36,307 bases of DNA from CAYLGY01 sp964383325 (GCA_964383325.1 CAYLGY010000015.1:1-36307), one strand, 5' to 3'; shown: positions 1 through 8,218, counted from the first letter of the stretch. The notes: generated from the letters alone by a model not told the origin. Numbers and translations: made by a program.

Positions 1-2299
1 TGATGTTGAACACCTCGAGGATCTCGGCATTGCCGAGGAAGGTCTCGCGGCGCTCCGGCGACAGCATGCCGGACATGGCCGATTTCACGTCGTCGATCAG
101 ATCGTAGATGATGTTGTAGTACCGGATCTCGATGCCCGCCTGTTCCGCGGCTGCGCGTGCCTGCTTGTTGGCCCGGACATTGAAGCCGATGATGGCGGCA
201 TTCGAGGCTTCCGCAAGCGCGACATCGCTCTCGGTGATCCCGCCGGCGCCCGCATGCACGATGCGCGCCATCACTTCTTCATTGCCGAGGTTCTCCAGGG
301 CGGCGCTGATGGCCTCGATCGAGCCCTGCACGTCACCCTTGATGACCAGCGGGAATTCCTTCACGCCCGTGGTCTGCAGCTGGCTCATCATCTGTTCGAG
401 CGAGCCGCGCTGCACGGCTTGGCGGGCAACCGCCTTCTCCCGGGCAAGACGCTGGCGATATTGCGAGATTTCTCTTGCCTGGGCCTCGTTCGTGACCACG
501 GCGAAGCGATCGCCGGCCTGCGGAGTGCCCTGCATGCCCAGCACCTCGATCGGCATGGCCGGTCCCGCCTCCTGTCGCTGCTTGCCCTGATCGTCGATCA
601 GTGCGCGCACGCGGCCCCATTCGTCGCCGGCGACAATGATGTCACCAGGCTTCAGCGTGCCGGCCTGGACCAGCATCGTTGCCACGGGACCGCGGCCGCG
701 ATCGAGCTTCGCCTCGATGACGACGCCCTCGGCGGTACGGTTCGGATTGGCCTTCAATTCCAGCAGCTCGGCCTGCAACAGCACCGCTTCGAGCAGCTTG
801 TCCAGATTCATCCCCTTGGTGGCCGAAACCTCGACATCGAGCACCTCACCGCCGAGGCTTTCGACGAAAACCTCGTGCTGCAGCAATTCCGTCCGCACCT
901 TCTGGGGATCGGCAGTCGGCTTGTCGATCTTGTTGATCGCCACGATGATGGGCACGCCCGCAGCCTTGGCGTGGTTGATGGATTCCACGGTCTGGGGCAT
1001 GACGCTGTCATCGGCCGCCACCACGAGAATCGCAATGTCGGTGACCTGCGCGCCTCGCGCCCGCATGGCGGTAAACGCCGCGTGTCCGGGCGTATCGATG
1101 AAGGTGATCTTCTGGCCGTTCTTCTCGACCTGGTAGGCGCCGATATGCTGCGTGATCCCGCCAGCCTCGCCCGCAACCACGCTCGCATTGCGAATCGCGT
1201 CGAGAAGCGAGGTCTTGCCGTGATCGACATGGCCCATGATGGTGACGACGGGCGGCCGGGGCAGCATGTCCTCTGGATTGTCCTCAACGTCGAACAGTCC
1301 GAGTTCGATGTCCGATTCGGAGACCCGCTTGACCGTATGGCCGAATTCGGAGGCGATCAGTTCGGCGGTGTCCGCGTCGATGACGTCGCCTGGCTTCAGC
1401 ATCTGGCCCTGCTTCATCATGAACTTGACGACCTCGACCGCCCGCTCGCTCATGCGATTGGCCAGCTCCTGAACGGTGATCGTCTCGGGCAGGGTCACCT
1501 CGCGCGAGATCTTTTCGCGCGGCTCCTGGTGCATTGCACGCTTGAACTTCTCCTGGCGGCGACGCATCGAGGACAGCGAGCGCCCACGCGCCTCGTCCCC
1601 CGCCAACGCGCTGGTCAAGGTCAGCTTCGAGCGCCGGCGCTCCCCATCGGTACGGGGCTTGGGCACCGGCCGCGGGCTTTCGACCTTTTCAACCGCCCGC
1701 TTGTGCGGGGAGAATTTTGCCGGGGGCTCCTCTTCCTCCTCGGCTTCCTTGGCGGCGAATGCCGGCTCGGGGGCACGGCGCCGCGCCTCTTCCTCGGCAC
1801 GCAGGCGCGCTTCGGCCTCGCGGGCGATCCGGGCTTCCTCTTCGGCCTGGCGCCGGGCGGATTCTTCCTGTTCGCGCCGGCGCTGCTCTTCTTCCTGCTC
1901 GCGACGTCGCGCCTCCTCGGCAGCGCGTGCCCGCTCCTCGACCTCGCGCGCCTTCGCGCCCTCGAGCGCCCGGCGGCGGGCTTCCAGCTCTTCCTTGGAC
2001 AATTCGTTCAGCACCATGCCGCCCCTTTCCGGCGTCGGTCGCGACGGACGGGAAGGACGCTGGGCCGCCTGCGGCGCCGGGCGTGCCGGAGCCTTGGGCC
2101 GCAGCACCACCTGCGGCGCTTCGCTTTCGCCCGGCTTGGCAAATTTCCGTTTCTTCGTCTCTACCACGACAGCCTTCGATCGGCCGTGCGAAAAGCTTTG
2201 CCGGACGGTGCCCTGCTCGACTCCAGGCCGCTTCAACGTCAAGGTCTTCTTCGTGTTGACGCTCAGCGTCTTGTCGTCACCGGATTTCGTATCGCTCAT
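1..2299 (-). CDS. infB: Translation initiation factor IF-2 (3' end outside window)
   Basis: IF-2 is the GTPase that brings initiator fMet-tRNA to the 30S subunit and promotes subunit joining. About 766 codons are visible; the C-terminus runs off the left edge. The product has a long, low-complexity N-terminal half rich in Glu, Arg and Ala (roughly residues 90-230), then an IF2_N-type segment near residues 268-320 (VTLPETITVQELANRM). The GTPase domain follows with G1 GHVDHGKT at about residues 356-363, the DTPGHAAF motif and NKID. Start is the ATG at 2299, which overlaps the ylxR stop codon as ATGA, so translation is probably coupled. It is the last visible gene of the rimP-nusA-ylxR-infB operon. 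Identity is certain; only the end is missing. Confidence 0.97.
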   Translation of the reverse strand, partial: MSDTKSGDDKTLSVNTKKTLTLKRPGVEQGTVRQSFSHGRSKAVVVETKKRKFAKPGESEAPQVVLRPKAPARPAPQAAQRPSRPSRPTPERGGMVLNELSKEELEARRRALEGAKAREVEERARAAEEARRREQEEEQRRREQEESARRQAEEEARIAREAEARLRAEEEARRRAPEPAFAAKEAEEEEEPPAKFSPHKRAVEKVESPRPVPKPRTDGERRRSKLTLTSALAGDEARGRSLSSMRRRQEKFKRAMHQEPREKISREVTLPETITVQELANRMSERAVEVVKFMMKQGQMLKPGDVIDADTAELIASEFGHTVKRVSESDIELGLFDVEDNPEDMLPRPPVVTIMGHVDHGKTSLLDAIRNASVVAGEAGGITQHIGAYQVEKNGQKITFIDTPGHAAFTAMRARGAQVTDIAILVVAADDSVMPQTVESINHAKAAGVPIIVAINKIDKPTADPQKVRTELLQHEVFVESLGGEVLDVEVSATKGMNLDKLLEAVLLQAELLELKANPNRTAEGVVIEAKLDRGRGPVATMLVQAGTLKPGDIIVAGDEWGRVRALIDDQGKQRQEAGPAMPIEVLGMQGTPQAGDRFAVVTNEAQAREISQYRQRLAREKAVARQAVQRGSLEQMMSQLQTTGVKEFPLVIKGDVQGSIEAISAALENLGNEEVMARIVHAGAGGITESDVALAEASNAAIIGFNVRANKQARAAAEQAGIEIRYYNIIYDLIDDVKSAMSGMLSPERRETFLGNAEILEVFNI

Positions 2300-2937
2300 T
2301 CCACGTCCTTCTGCGGCGTTTCGCCGTTTTCGGATCCGGGTCTGCCGTATCCGTCATTGTTCCTGTAACCATCCAGCGCCTGGATGCGCTTGAGCGCCGC
2401 CTTGCCAGCGGCCCGGTCCAGCAAGGCAGCATGTATCACATTTGCGCTGCCCAATGCCAAACTCATTTCTGTCCGCGAGAACAGGCTGAACGCCGCAATC
2501 CGGGGCCCACCCGCGTGTATGACAGCCTTCCTGGCCTGGTCGATCTTCCGCACGCCGTCAGCCGACGCGTCGGAGGCATGGAGCACCGCCAGCGCTTGGC
2601 CCGCGCGCACGGCCGTCTCGACCTTTACAGCACCGAGCACGATACTGCCAGCCTTGCGCGCCAGTCCCAGCGCTCCGAGCGCCGCGCGCGCCAGCAACCG
2701 ATCGACCTGCTCGCCCAGATCAGGGGCCGCCCGCACCTCGTCCCGCAATGCCTTGCGGAAGAGATTGCGCGCCGCTGCCTGGTCCACCGTCGCGCGGCGG
2801 GCCGTCACCCAGCATCCCCTGCCGGGCAAATTGCCCTTCAGGTCAGGCGTGACCGCTCCGTCCGGTCCGGCAACGAATCGAATCATCGCGTCCGGATCGG
2901 ATTTCATGCGCGTGACGATGCAGCTTCTTTCGCTCAT
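2296..2937 (-). CDS. ylxR: YlxR (DUF448) RNA-binding protein with L7Ae-like C-terminal domain
   Basis: The protein has 213 aa. The N-terminal 80 residues match the YlxR/DUF448 family: an MSERSCIVTR start, MIRFVAGPDG, and the LPGRGCWV signature around residues 37-45. The second half (LGLARKAGSIVLGAVKVE onward) looks like the L7Ae/L30e-type RNA-binding fold often fused to YlxR in alphaproteobacteria. YlxR proteins bind nucleic acid and are linked to translation and RNase P in some bacteria; the precise role here is inferred. It lies between nusA (14 nt gap) and infB (4-nt overlap), the classic location. The C-terminal tail after about residue 190 is polar and probably disordered. Confidence 0.93.
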   Translation of the reverse strand: MSERSCIVTRMKSDPDAMIRFVAGPDGAVTPDLKGNLPGRGCWVTARRATVDQAAARNLFRKALRDEVRAAPDLGEQVDRLLARAALGALGLARKAGSIVLGAVKVETAVRAGQALAVLHASDASADGVRKIDQARKAVIHAGGPRIAAFSLFSRTEMSLALGSANVIHAALLDRAAGKAALKRIQALDGYRNNDGYGRPGSENGETPQKDVE

Positions 2938-2951
2938 CTGCCGGGAACATC

Positions 2952-4562
2952 CTATTCCGCTCCGGCAGCAGCAGATTCGTCGTCTTCCGCTGGCTCTTCG
3001 TCCGTGGCGATGTCGTCCTCCGTGATCCAGCCCAGCTTCAGGCGCGCGGCAAGGATCATCTGCTCGGCTTCGGCGCGCGAGACTCCATGCGAGGACAGGA
3101 CGCCCTCGAAGAATTTCGTCTCGCCATCCTTGCGCTCCTTCCAGCCGACCAGATCGTCGACGGCATAGCCGGCGAATTCCTCGATGTCGCGGACGCCGTC
3201 CTCGCCGAGCGCGACCAGCATGGCTGTCGTGATGCCCGGAATTTCGCGCAGCTCGTCCTGGACCCCGAGTTCGATGCGCCGATTGTCCAGCTCCGCCTCG
3301 ATGCGTTCCAGATACTCGGTCGCGCGGGCCTGGATCTCCTCGGCCGTGTCGCTGTCGAAACCGTCAATGGACGCGATCTCGTCCGGCTCGACATAGGCGA
3401 CTTCCTCCACGCTGGTGAACCCTTCCGAGGCGAGGACCTGGCCGACCATCTCGTCGACATTCAGCGCTTCCATGAACAGTTCGGAGCGCTCGACGAACTC
3501 CTTCTGGCGCCGGGCGGATTCCTCCTCTTCGGTGAGGATGTCGATATCCCATCCGGTAAGCTGGGACGCCAGGCGCACATTCTGTCCGCGCCGACCGATG
3601 GCCAGGGAGAGCTGCTCGTCCGGCACCACCACCTCGATGCGCTCCGCATCCTCGTCGAGCACGACCTTGGCCACTTCGGCCGGTTGCAGCGCATTGACGA
3701 TGAAGGAGGCCGCATTCTCGTTCCAGGGGATGATGTCGATCTTTTCGCCCTGAAGCTCCGCCACCACCGCCTGCACGCGGCTGCCGCGCATGCCGACGCA
3801 GGCCCCGACCGGATCGATGGAGGAATCGCGGGAGATGACCGCTATCTTGGCGCGCGAGCCCGGATCGCGTGCCACGGACCGGATCTCGATGATGCCGTCG
3901 TAGATTTCCGGCACCTCCATCATGAACAGCTTCGCCATGAATTGCGGATGGGTTCGCGACAGGAAGATTTGTGGCCCGCGCGGCTCGCGGCGCACGTCAT
4001 AGACATAGGCGCGCACGCGGTCGCCATATTTGAAGGTCTCGCGCGGGATCATCTCGTCTCGCCGGATGATGCCCTCGGCCCGGCCGAGATCGACGATGAC
4101 ATTGCCATATTCGACCCGCTTCACCGTGCCGTTGACGATCTCGCCAATCCGGTCCTTGTACTCTTCATACTGCCGGTCGCGGGCGGCCACGCGCACCCTC
4201 TGCACGATCACCTGCTTGGCCGACTGCGCTGCAATGCGGCCGAAATCGATCGGCGGCAGCTGCTCGGCGATGGAATCGCCGATCTGCGCGTCCGGATTGC
4301 GGCGCCGGGCATCCTCCAGCAGGATTTCCACATTCGGGTTCTCGACCTTCTCGACGACCTGCATCAGCCGCTGCAGCTTCATTTCGCCGGTATTCGGGTT
4401 GATGCTGGCGCGAATGTTCGTTTCCTGGCCGTAACGCGACCGGGCGGCCTTCTGGATCGCATCGGCCATCGCTTCGATGACGATCGCCTTGTCGATCGAT
4501 TTCTCGCGCGCGACCGCATCGGCGATCTGGACCAGTTCGAGTCTGTTGGCGCTGACAGCCAT
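2952..4562 (-). CDS. nusA: Transcription termination/antitermination factor NusA
   Basis: NusA binds RNA polymerase and modulates pausing, intrinsic termination and antitermination. The product (536 aa from this start) has the NusA N-terminal domain (ANRLELVQIADAVAREKSID), an S1 domain near residues 135-200, two KH domains (GACVGMRGSRVQAVVAEL and LSLAIGRRGQNVRLASQL), then two helical repeats in the C-terminal region, as in proteobacterial NusA. It ends in an acidic Glu/Asp/Ala tail. Two ATGs are adjacent (4565 and 4562); the second is preferred because a GGGAG ribosome-binding sequence lies at normal distance from it. It is preceded by rimP (about 55 nt away) and followed by ylxR. NusA itself may act on the hairpin in the rimP leader. 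Confidence 0.97.
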   Translation of the reverse strand: MAVSANRLELVQIADAVAREKSIDKAIVIEAMADAIQKAARSRYGQETNIRASINPNTGEMKLQRLMQVVEKVENPNVEILLEDARRRNPDAQIGDSIAEQLPPIDFGRIAAQSAKQVIVQRVRVAARDRQYEEYKDRIGEIVNGTVKRVEYGNVIVDLGRAEGIIRRDEMIPRETFKYGDRVRAYVYDVRREPRGPQIFLSRTHPQFMAKLFMMEVPEIYDGIIEIRSVARDPGSRAKIAVISRDSSIDPVGACVGMRGSRVQAVVAELQGEKIDIIPWNENAASFIVNALQPAEVAKVVLDEDAERIEVVVPDEQLSLAIGRRGQNVRLASQLTGWDIDILTEEEESARRQKEFVERSELFMEALNVDEMVGQVLASEGFTSVEEVAYVEPDEIASIDGFDSDTAEEIQARATEYLERIEAELDNRRIELGVQDELREIPGITTAMLVALGEDGVRDIEEFAGYAVDDLVGWKERKDGETKFFEGVLSSHGVSRAEAEQMILAARLKLGWITEDDIATDEEPAEDDESAAAGAE

Positions 4563-4617
4563 CATCGTCTCCCGTGCATGTTGTGCCTGTCTGTGGCACT
4601 ACGGTTGAAATTCATTC

Positions 4618-5220
4618 TCAGTTTGCGTCCTTGCCGCGCGATTTCCGTGCCTCGCGACGTGCCTTGCGGTCTTCCTTCAATGCCTCGCGAATGAGGTCAT
4701 CCGTGAGCACCAGCCGGGCGGATGCCAGCGCGGAAAACGGAATCTCGATCTCCTCCGCCTGCTCGTCGCCGCCGGCCTCGGCGGCGATCGTCACGCCATC
4801 CTCGTGCACGGCGACAATCGGGCCGCGCAGCCGCTTGCGGCCGGCAATCGGCGTGCCGGTCTCGATGCGCGTCAGATGACCCCGGTAGTTCTCGAAATCG
4901 CTGCGGCGGACCAGCGGCCGGTCCATTCCCGGCGACGAGATCTCCAGATGATAGGCCCGGTCCACCGGATCGTCGACATCGAGCGCCGGTGAAACGATGC
5001 GGCTCACTTCCTCGCAGGCCTCGACATCCATTGAACCGTCCGGACGCTCGGCCATGATCTGCAGCGTCAGTCCGTTCTGGCCCGACAGCCGCACGCGCAC
5101 GAGCCGATAGCCCAAGGCCTCGATGAGCGGCTCCACGATGGAAGCAACCCGCGCCTCGACGCCGGTTTCGCGGATCAGCCGCGGTTCCTGCCTGTTGCCG
5201 GTAGCGATATTCGTCACCAT
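4618..5220 (-). CDS. rimP: Ribosome maturation factor RimP
   Basis: RimP assists maturation of the 30S subunit. The 200-aa product has the characteristic EVSRIVSPALDVDDPV and YHLEISSPGMDRPL motifs near residues 80-110, followed by the SH3-like C-terminal domain and a strongly basic tail (RKARREARKSRGKDAN). The open frame extends far upstream to 5937, but that extension overlaps trmB in another frame and has no family similarity, so the ATG at 5220 is chosen. A GTG one codon later (5217) is a credible alternative because GGGAA sits at better spacing from it. First gene of the rimP-nusA-ylxR-infB operon, with its own promoter and a terminator hairpin in the leader. Confidence 0.95.
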   Translation of the reverse strand: MVTNIATGNRQEPRLIRETGVEARVASIVEPLIEALGYRLVRVRLSGQNGLTLQIMAERPDGSMDVEACEEVSRIVSPALDVDDPVDRAYHLEISSPGMDRPLVRRSDFENYRGHLTRIETGTPIAGRKRLRGPIVAVHEDGVTIAAEAGGDEQAEEIEIPFSALASARLVLTDDLIREALKEDRKARREARKSRGKDAN

Positions 5221-5249
5221 TTCCCAATCTGTCTGCCGGTCGAATGAAA

Positions 5250-5282
5250 CAAAAAAGAGCGGGACCGGCCGGACCCACTCTT
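5250..5282 (-). terminator. Intrinsic terminator in rimP leader (probable attenuator)
   Basis: Read on the minus strand, a GC-rich stem (arms GAGTGGG and CCCGCTC, continuing inside as CCGG) is followed directly by TTTTTT. The stem spans 5257-5280, with one T-T mismatch and one G-T pair. It lies between the promoter at 5310-5338 and the rimP start, so it can end both trmB read-through and transcripts from the rimP promoter. A terminator in this position is known for rimP leaders of gammaproteobacteria, where feedback by NusA has been proposed. Attenuation here is inferred. Confidence 0.85.
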
Positions 5283-5309
5283 CGCCATGACGACCAAGAA
5301 TTTGAAACC

Positions 5310-5338
5310 AAGATAGGTGGATTGCGGCCAAATTGCAA
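5310..5338 (-). promoter_or_regulatory. Sigma70-type promoter of the rimP-nusA-infB operon
   Basis: On the minus strand a -35 TTGCAA (5333-5338) and -10 TATCTT (5310-5315) are separated by exactly 17 nt. The predicted start of transcription is near 5303, giving a leader of about 80 nt that contains the terminator hairpin. The region is visibly more AT-rich than its surroundings. Confidence 0.7.
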
Positions 5339-5347
5339 GAGCGCCGT

Positions 5348-6040
5348 TCACCGCCTCCGAAAAGTGAGATAGGCCGGCCGGCGGCCCTCGCGCAGGGCCT
5401 TTGCCTCGTAGCGGGTTCCAGGCCAGCCGGGAAAGGGCTCATGCCAGTCCGCCGCGGTTTGCGCCAGCCATTCGAACGCGCCATGGTCGCGACAATGCAG
5501 CAGCGTCCAGTTGATATAGCTGTCAATATCGGACGCGAACCTGAACAGCCCGCCAGGGCGGAGGGTACGGGCGAAGCGGTCCAGATTTGCCGGCGAAACG
5601 AAACGCCGCTTGAAGTGCCGGCGCTTCGGCCAGGGATCCGGGTAGAGCAGGTCGATCTCGCTGAGCGAATCTGCCGGAAGCCAGTCCAGCAACCGGGTCG
5701 CATCCTCGTCGAAGAGGCGCAAATTCGCGGGCACCGCCCCGTCAATGGCAGCGAGGAGCTTGGCCATGCCGTTGACGAAGGGTTCGACTCCGATGAACCC
5801 GACTTCCGGTTTGCTCCTGACACGGTGCAGCAGATGTTCGCCGCCGCCGAAGCCGATCTCCAGCCGGACCTCGCGCACATTCGCACCGAAGAGGCTGGCA
5901 AGCGGATCCGGCGCCGGCCGGTCGATCGGCACGGCAAGCCGCGGCAGCAGGCGCTGCATGGTCTCAGCCTGCCCGGCGCGCAGGCTCTTGCCTTTGCGAC
6001 GTCCGAAGAAGGCGCGGGGCTCCGGCCGGTCCGGTCGCAT
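5348..6040 (-). CDS. trmB: tRNA (guanine-N7-)-methyltransferase
   Basis: TrmB makes m7G at position 46 of the tRNA variable loop using SAM. The 230-aa product has the SAM-binding motif LEIGFGGGEHLL near residues 60-72, the acidic GVEPF motif, the family signature DLLYPDPWPKRRHFKRRFV, and the C-terminal GTRYEAKAL. The N-terminus is Arg-rich, as usual for the family. It lies 10 nt downstream of metK and is probably cotranscribed with it, which places the SAM-synthesising enzyme next to a SAM user. Transcription would stop at the hairpin at 5250-5282. Length matches the family. Confidence 0.96.
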   Translation of the reverse strand: MRPDRPEPRAFFGRRKGKSLRAGQAETMQRLLPRLAVPIDRPAPDPLASLFGANVREVRLEIGFGGGEHLLHRVRSKPEVGFIGVEPFVNGMAKLLAAIDGAVPANLRLFDEDATRLLDWLPADSLSEIDLLYPDPWPKRRHFKRRFVSPANLDRFARTLRPGGLFRFASDIDSYINWTLLHCRDHGAFEWLAQTAADWHEPFPGWPGTRYEAKALREGRRPAYLTFRRR

Positions 6041-6050
6041 CGCGACGGTT

Positions 6051-7355
6051 TCAGCCCCTTGCCATGGCCCGTTTCAGGTCGCGCACCAGATCGGTCCTTT
6101 CCCAGGAGAAGGAGCCGTCCCGTCCGGGCTTGCGTCCGAAATGGCCATAGGCCGCCGTCTTCGCGTAGATGGGGCGGTTGAGGTCGAGCTTGCGGCGAAT
6201 GCCGGTGGGAGACAGATCCATCACCTCGCGCAGGACCGCCTCCACCCGGCTTTCAGCCACAGTGCCGGTGCCATGCAGGTCCACATAGATCGACAGGGGC
6301 TGCGCAACGCCGATCGCATAGGCAAGCTGGATGGTGCAGCGATCGGCGATGCCGGCGGCAACCACATTCTTCGCCAGATAGCGCGCGGCATAGGCAGCTG
6401 AGCGGTCGACCTTCGTCGTGTCCTTGCCGGAAAATGCGCCGCCGCCATGCGGGGCCGAGCCGCCATAGGTATCGACGATGATCTTGCGCCCGGTCAGGCC
6501 GGCATCGCCGTCGGGACCACCAATGACGAACTTGCCGGTGGGATTGATGTACCAGTTGCAATCATTGGCGATGTGCAGCCCGTTCAGGGCCTTGCGAATA
6601 TAAGGCTCGACCACGCGATGGACGCGGGCGGAATCCCAGCTTTCGTCCAGATGCTGCGTCGATAGCACGATCTGCGTCACTTCCTCGGGCTTGCCGTCGC
6701 GGTAGCGCACCGTAACCTGGCTCTTTGCGTCCGGGCCGAGCCGGGCCGCATCTCCCTCTCCGGCATGCCGGGCGGCTGCAAGTGTCTCGAGGATGCGGTG
6801 ACTGTAATAGATTGGCGCCGGCATCAATTCGGCCGTTTCGCGACAGGCATGGCCGAACATGATGCCCTGGTCGCCCGCGCCTTCCTCGCCCTGGCGGTCG
6901 GCGGCATTGTCAACGCCCTGGCCGATATCCGGCGACTGGGTATGGAGCAAAACGTCGATCCGGGCGGACTTCCAGTGGAATCCTTCCTGCTCGTAGCCAA
7001 TGGCCCGGATGGCCCTGCGTGCGACCGAACGGAAGCGGGCAGGATTGATCAGGGGCTTGCCGCGTCCGTCGACGAGAATGTCCCCGTTCTGGTCCTTGCG
7101 CAGCAGGGTGTGGGGCACCCGTACCTCGCCCGCGATCACGACCCGATTGGTCGTTGCCAGCGTTTCGCAAGCCACCCGAACCTTCCATGGATCGGAAACC
7201 GCATGCTTGGTGTATCGTTCGGCGTCCTCCGGCTTCACCTTCCGGACTTCGCGGTAGATCATGTCGACGATTTCGTCCGAGATACGGTCGCAAACCTTGT
7301 CGGGATGACCCTCCGAGACCGATTCACTGGTAAAAAGAAAATCCCGTCGAGTCAC
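6051..7355 (-). CDS. metK: S-adenosylmethionine synthetase
   Basis: MetK condenses methionine and ATP to SAM. Family motifs are FTSESVSEGHPDK at the N-terminus, GEEGAGDQGIMFGHA in the middle, and the phosphate-binding GGGAFSGKD (in APHGGGAFSGKDTTKVDRS). I prefer the GTG start at 7355: it gives the usual short lead before FTSES and has AAGGA about 6 nt upstream. An in-frame ATG at 7373 would add six residues (440 aa in total) and also has a weaker AAGG. The protein is somewhat longer than the roughly 390 aa common outside rhizobia, because of an insertion after IYREVRK. A promoter lies at 7625-7653, leaving a leader of about 260 nt. Confidence 0.97.
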   Translation of the reverse strand: MTRRDFLFTSESVSEGHPDKVCDRISDEIVDMIYREVRKVKPEDAERYTKHAVSDPWKVRVACETLATTNRVVIAGEVRVPHTLLRKDQNGDILVDGRGKPLINPARFRSVARRAIRAIGYEQEGFHWKSARIDVLLHTQSPDIGQGVDNAADRQGEEGAGDQGIMFGHACRETAELMPAPIYYSHRILETLAAARHAGEGDAARLGPDAKSQVTVRYRDGKPEEVTQIVLSTQHLDESWDSARVHRVVEPYIRKALNGLHIANDCNWYINPTGKFVIGGPDGDAGLTGRKIIVDTYGGSAPHGGGAFSGKDTTKVDRSAAYAARYLAKNVVAAGIADRCTIQLAYAIGVAQPLSIYVDLHGTGTVAESRVEAVLREVMDLSPTGIRRKLDLNRPIYAKTAAYGHFGRKPGRDGSFSWERTDLVRDLKRAMARG

Positions 7356-7400
7356 TTGCTTTCCTTCCCGCATTCAAACCTTGGTCCCGCGTCGTCACCC

Positions 7401-7460
7401 GCGGCGCGAGATCAGAATCCCCTTAGAGCCTTTCCAGCTGAAATGGAAGCAGGTTGAGGA
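7401..7460. repeat. Candidate dispersed intergenic repeat in the metK leader
   Basis: This 60-nt segment contains a small inverted repeat (TTCCA at 7432-7436 and TGGAA at 7444-7448) within the context AGAGCCTTTCCAGCTGAAA. It resembles, from memory, short intergenic repeats scattered through many alphaproteobacterial genomes. Only one copy lies in this window, so repetitiveness is not shown here. It sits in the untranslated leader of metK. Confidence 0.3.
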
Positions 7461-7624
7461 CGGGCACGGCGCCCGCCCGCCAGGGCGAATCATGCCGGCG
7501 ATCCTGCCAGCCTTGTTGCGCGCGCGTCCAGCCTGCATCGCAAGGAAGAACGTTGCGCGCTCCTTTGCGCCGCGCCGGTTCACAAGATCCCGGCATTCAG
7601 ATGATTCCATTTCCACAGCAAAGG

Positions 7625-7653
7625 CTCTAGCCAACGATGTTCGCAACAGTCAA
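7625..7653 (-). promoter_or_regulatory. Probable metK promoter; long untranslated leader 7356-7616
   Basis: On the minus strand a -35 TTGACT (7648-7653) and -10 CTAGAG (7625-7630) are 17 nt apart. The -10 is poor against the E. coli consensus but of a type often seen in alphaproteobacterial promoters. The transcript would begin near 7618 and run about 260 nt before the metK start. That leader holds no convincing gene; I looked for SAM-II and SAM/SAH riboswitch consensus sequences and found none convincing. Confidence 0.5.
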
Positions 7654-7669
7654 GCAAATGCACGGAATT

Positions 7670-7689
7670 CCCGGATCTCCGGATCCGGG
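7670..7689. terminator. Perfect 8-bp hairpin between XRE gene and metK promoter
   Basis: CCCGGATC (7670-7677) and GATCCGGG (7682-7689) form a perfect 8-bp stem with a 4-nt loop. On the minus strand it falls 21 nt after the XRE stop codon and just upstream of the metK -35. There is no U tract, so it is either a weak or factor-dependent terminator, an mRNA 3' stabiliser, or an operator. Confidence 0.4.
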
Positions 7690-7710
7690 CGCGGCGCTGG
7701 GCTGGCTGGA

Positions 7711-8121
7711 TCATTCACCATTATCGGAGGACAAGGCTTTCACCAGATCGAGGATTCTCTTTCGAATCCTGCTGTCCGCGATCTTCACGAAGGATCGGTT
7801 GAGCTGCAACCCTTCGGCGCTGTTGAGAAAGTCAACCACGTAATTCGTGCTGTCCTCAGCCATACCGGGCGTCGCCTCTTCCCGAGTCGGGGCGTCCTCG
7901 AAGAAATAGGATACGGGAACGCCGAGAATCGAGGAAATCGCCTGCAGGCGACTGGCGCCGACGCGATTTGTCCCTTTCTCGTACTTCTGAATTTGCTGGA
8001 AAGTGATCCCCAGGCCCTCGCCCAACTTTTCCTGGCTCAGGCCAAGGAGATTGCGGCGCAACCGGATACGACTTCCAACATGTACGTCGATCGGGTTCGG
8101 TTTCTTCTTGCTTGCGGTCAT
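7711..8121 (-). CDS. XRE-family helix-turn-helix regulator (PhrR-like)
   Basis: A 136-aa DNA-binding protein. It starts MTASKKKPNPIDVHVGSRIR; the helix-turn-helix spans roughly residues 15-70 (LGLSQEKLGEGLGITFQQIQ, then KYEKGTNRVGASRL). The C-terminal half ends in an amphipathic helix, probably for dimerisation. The frame is open up to 8247, but the start at 8121 has GAGGG at correct spacing and matches the usual family N-terminus; the longer form would run through the promoter at 8219-8247. A homologous regulator occupies this position between lnt and metK in many alphaproteobacteria; in Sinorhizobium medicae the acid-inducible phrR lies next to the lnt homologue actA. The target genes are unknown. 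Confidence 0.9.
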   Translation of the reverse strand: MTASKKKPNPIDVHVGSRIRLRRNLLGLSQEKLGEGLGITFQQIQKYEKGTNRVGASRLQAISSILGVPVSYFFEDAPTREEATPGMAEDSTNYVVDFLNSAEGLQLNRSFVKIADSRIRKRILDLVKALSSDNGE

Positions 8122-8218
8122 AAGTCCCTCGCCGTCTGTCCGGCATATGGTCGAACCAACTCCTTCACGCCGTCCTTCGGTGATGGTCCCCGGCTTCCTC
8201 GAAGACTCCGGATCTTTC

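Noticed and set aside
254..2368. 704-aa open frame on the plus strand
   Set aside because: Antisense to infB; His/Leu/Arg-rich shadow frame produced by high third-position GC. No family motif.
3087..4694. 535-aa open frame on the plus strand
   Set aside because: Antisense to nusA, whose domains are unmistakable; composition is that of a mirror frame.
5221..5937. N-terminal extension of rimP
   Set aside because: Would run through the promoter and terminator and overlap trmB; family members start near the ATG at 5220.
7500..7560. SAM/SAH riboswitch in the metK leader
   Set aside because: A short stretch loosely resembles the AACGGCTTCC core, but the flanking stem and the pairing with the ribosome-binding site are missing and it lies about 170 nt from the start.
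7395..7646. 83-aa ORF in front of metK
   Set aside because: Its start overlaps the metK -35 region, so the transcript would not include it; the tail is encoded by the suspected repeat.
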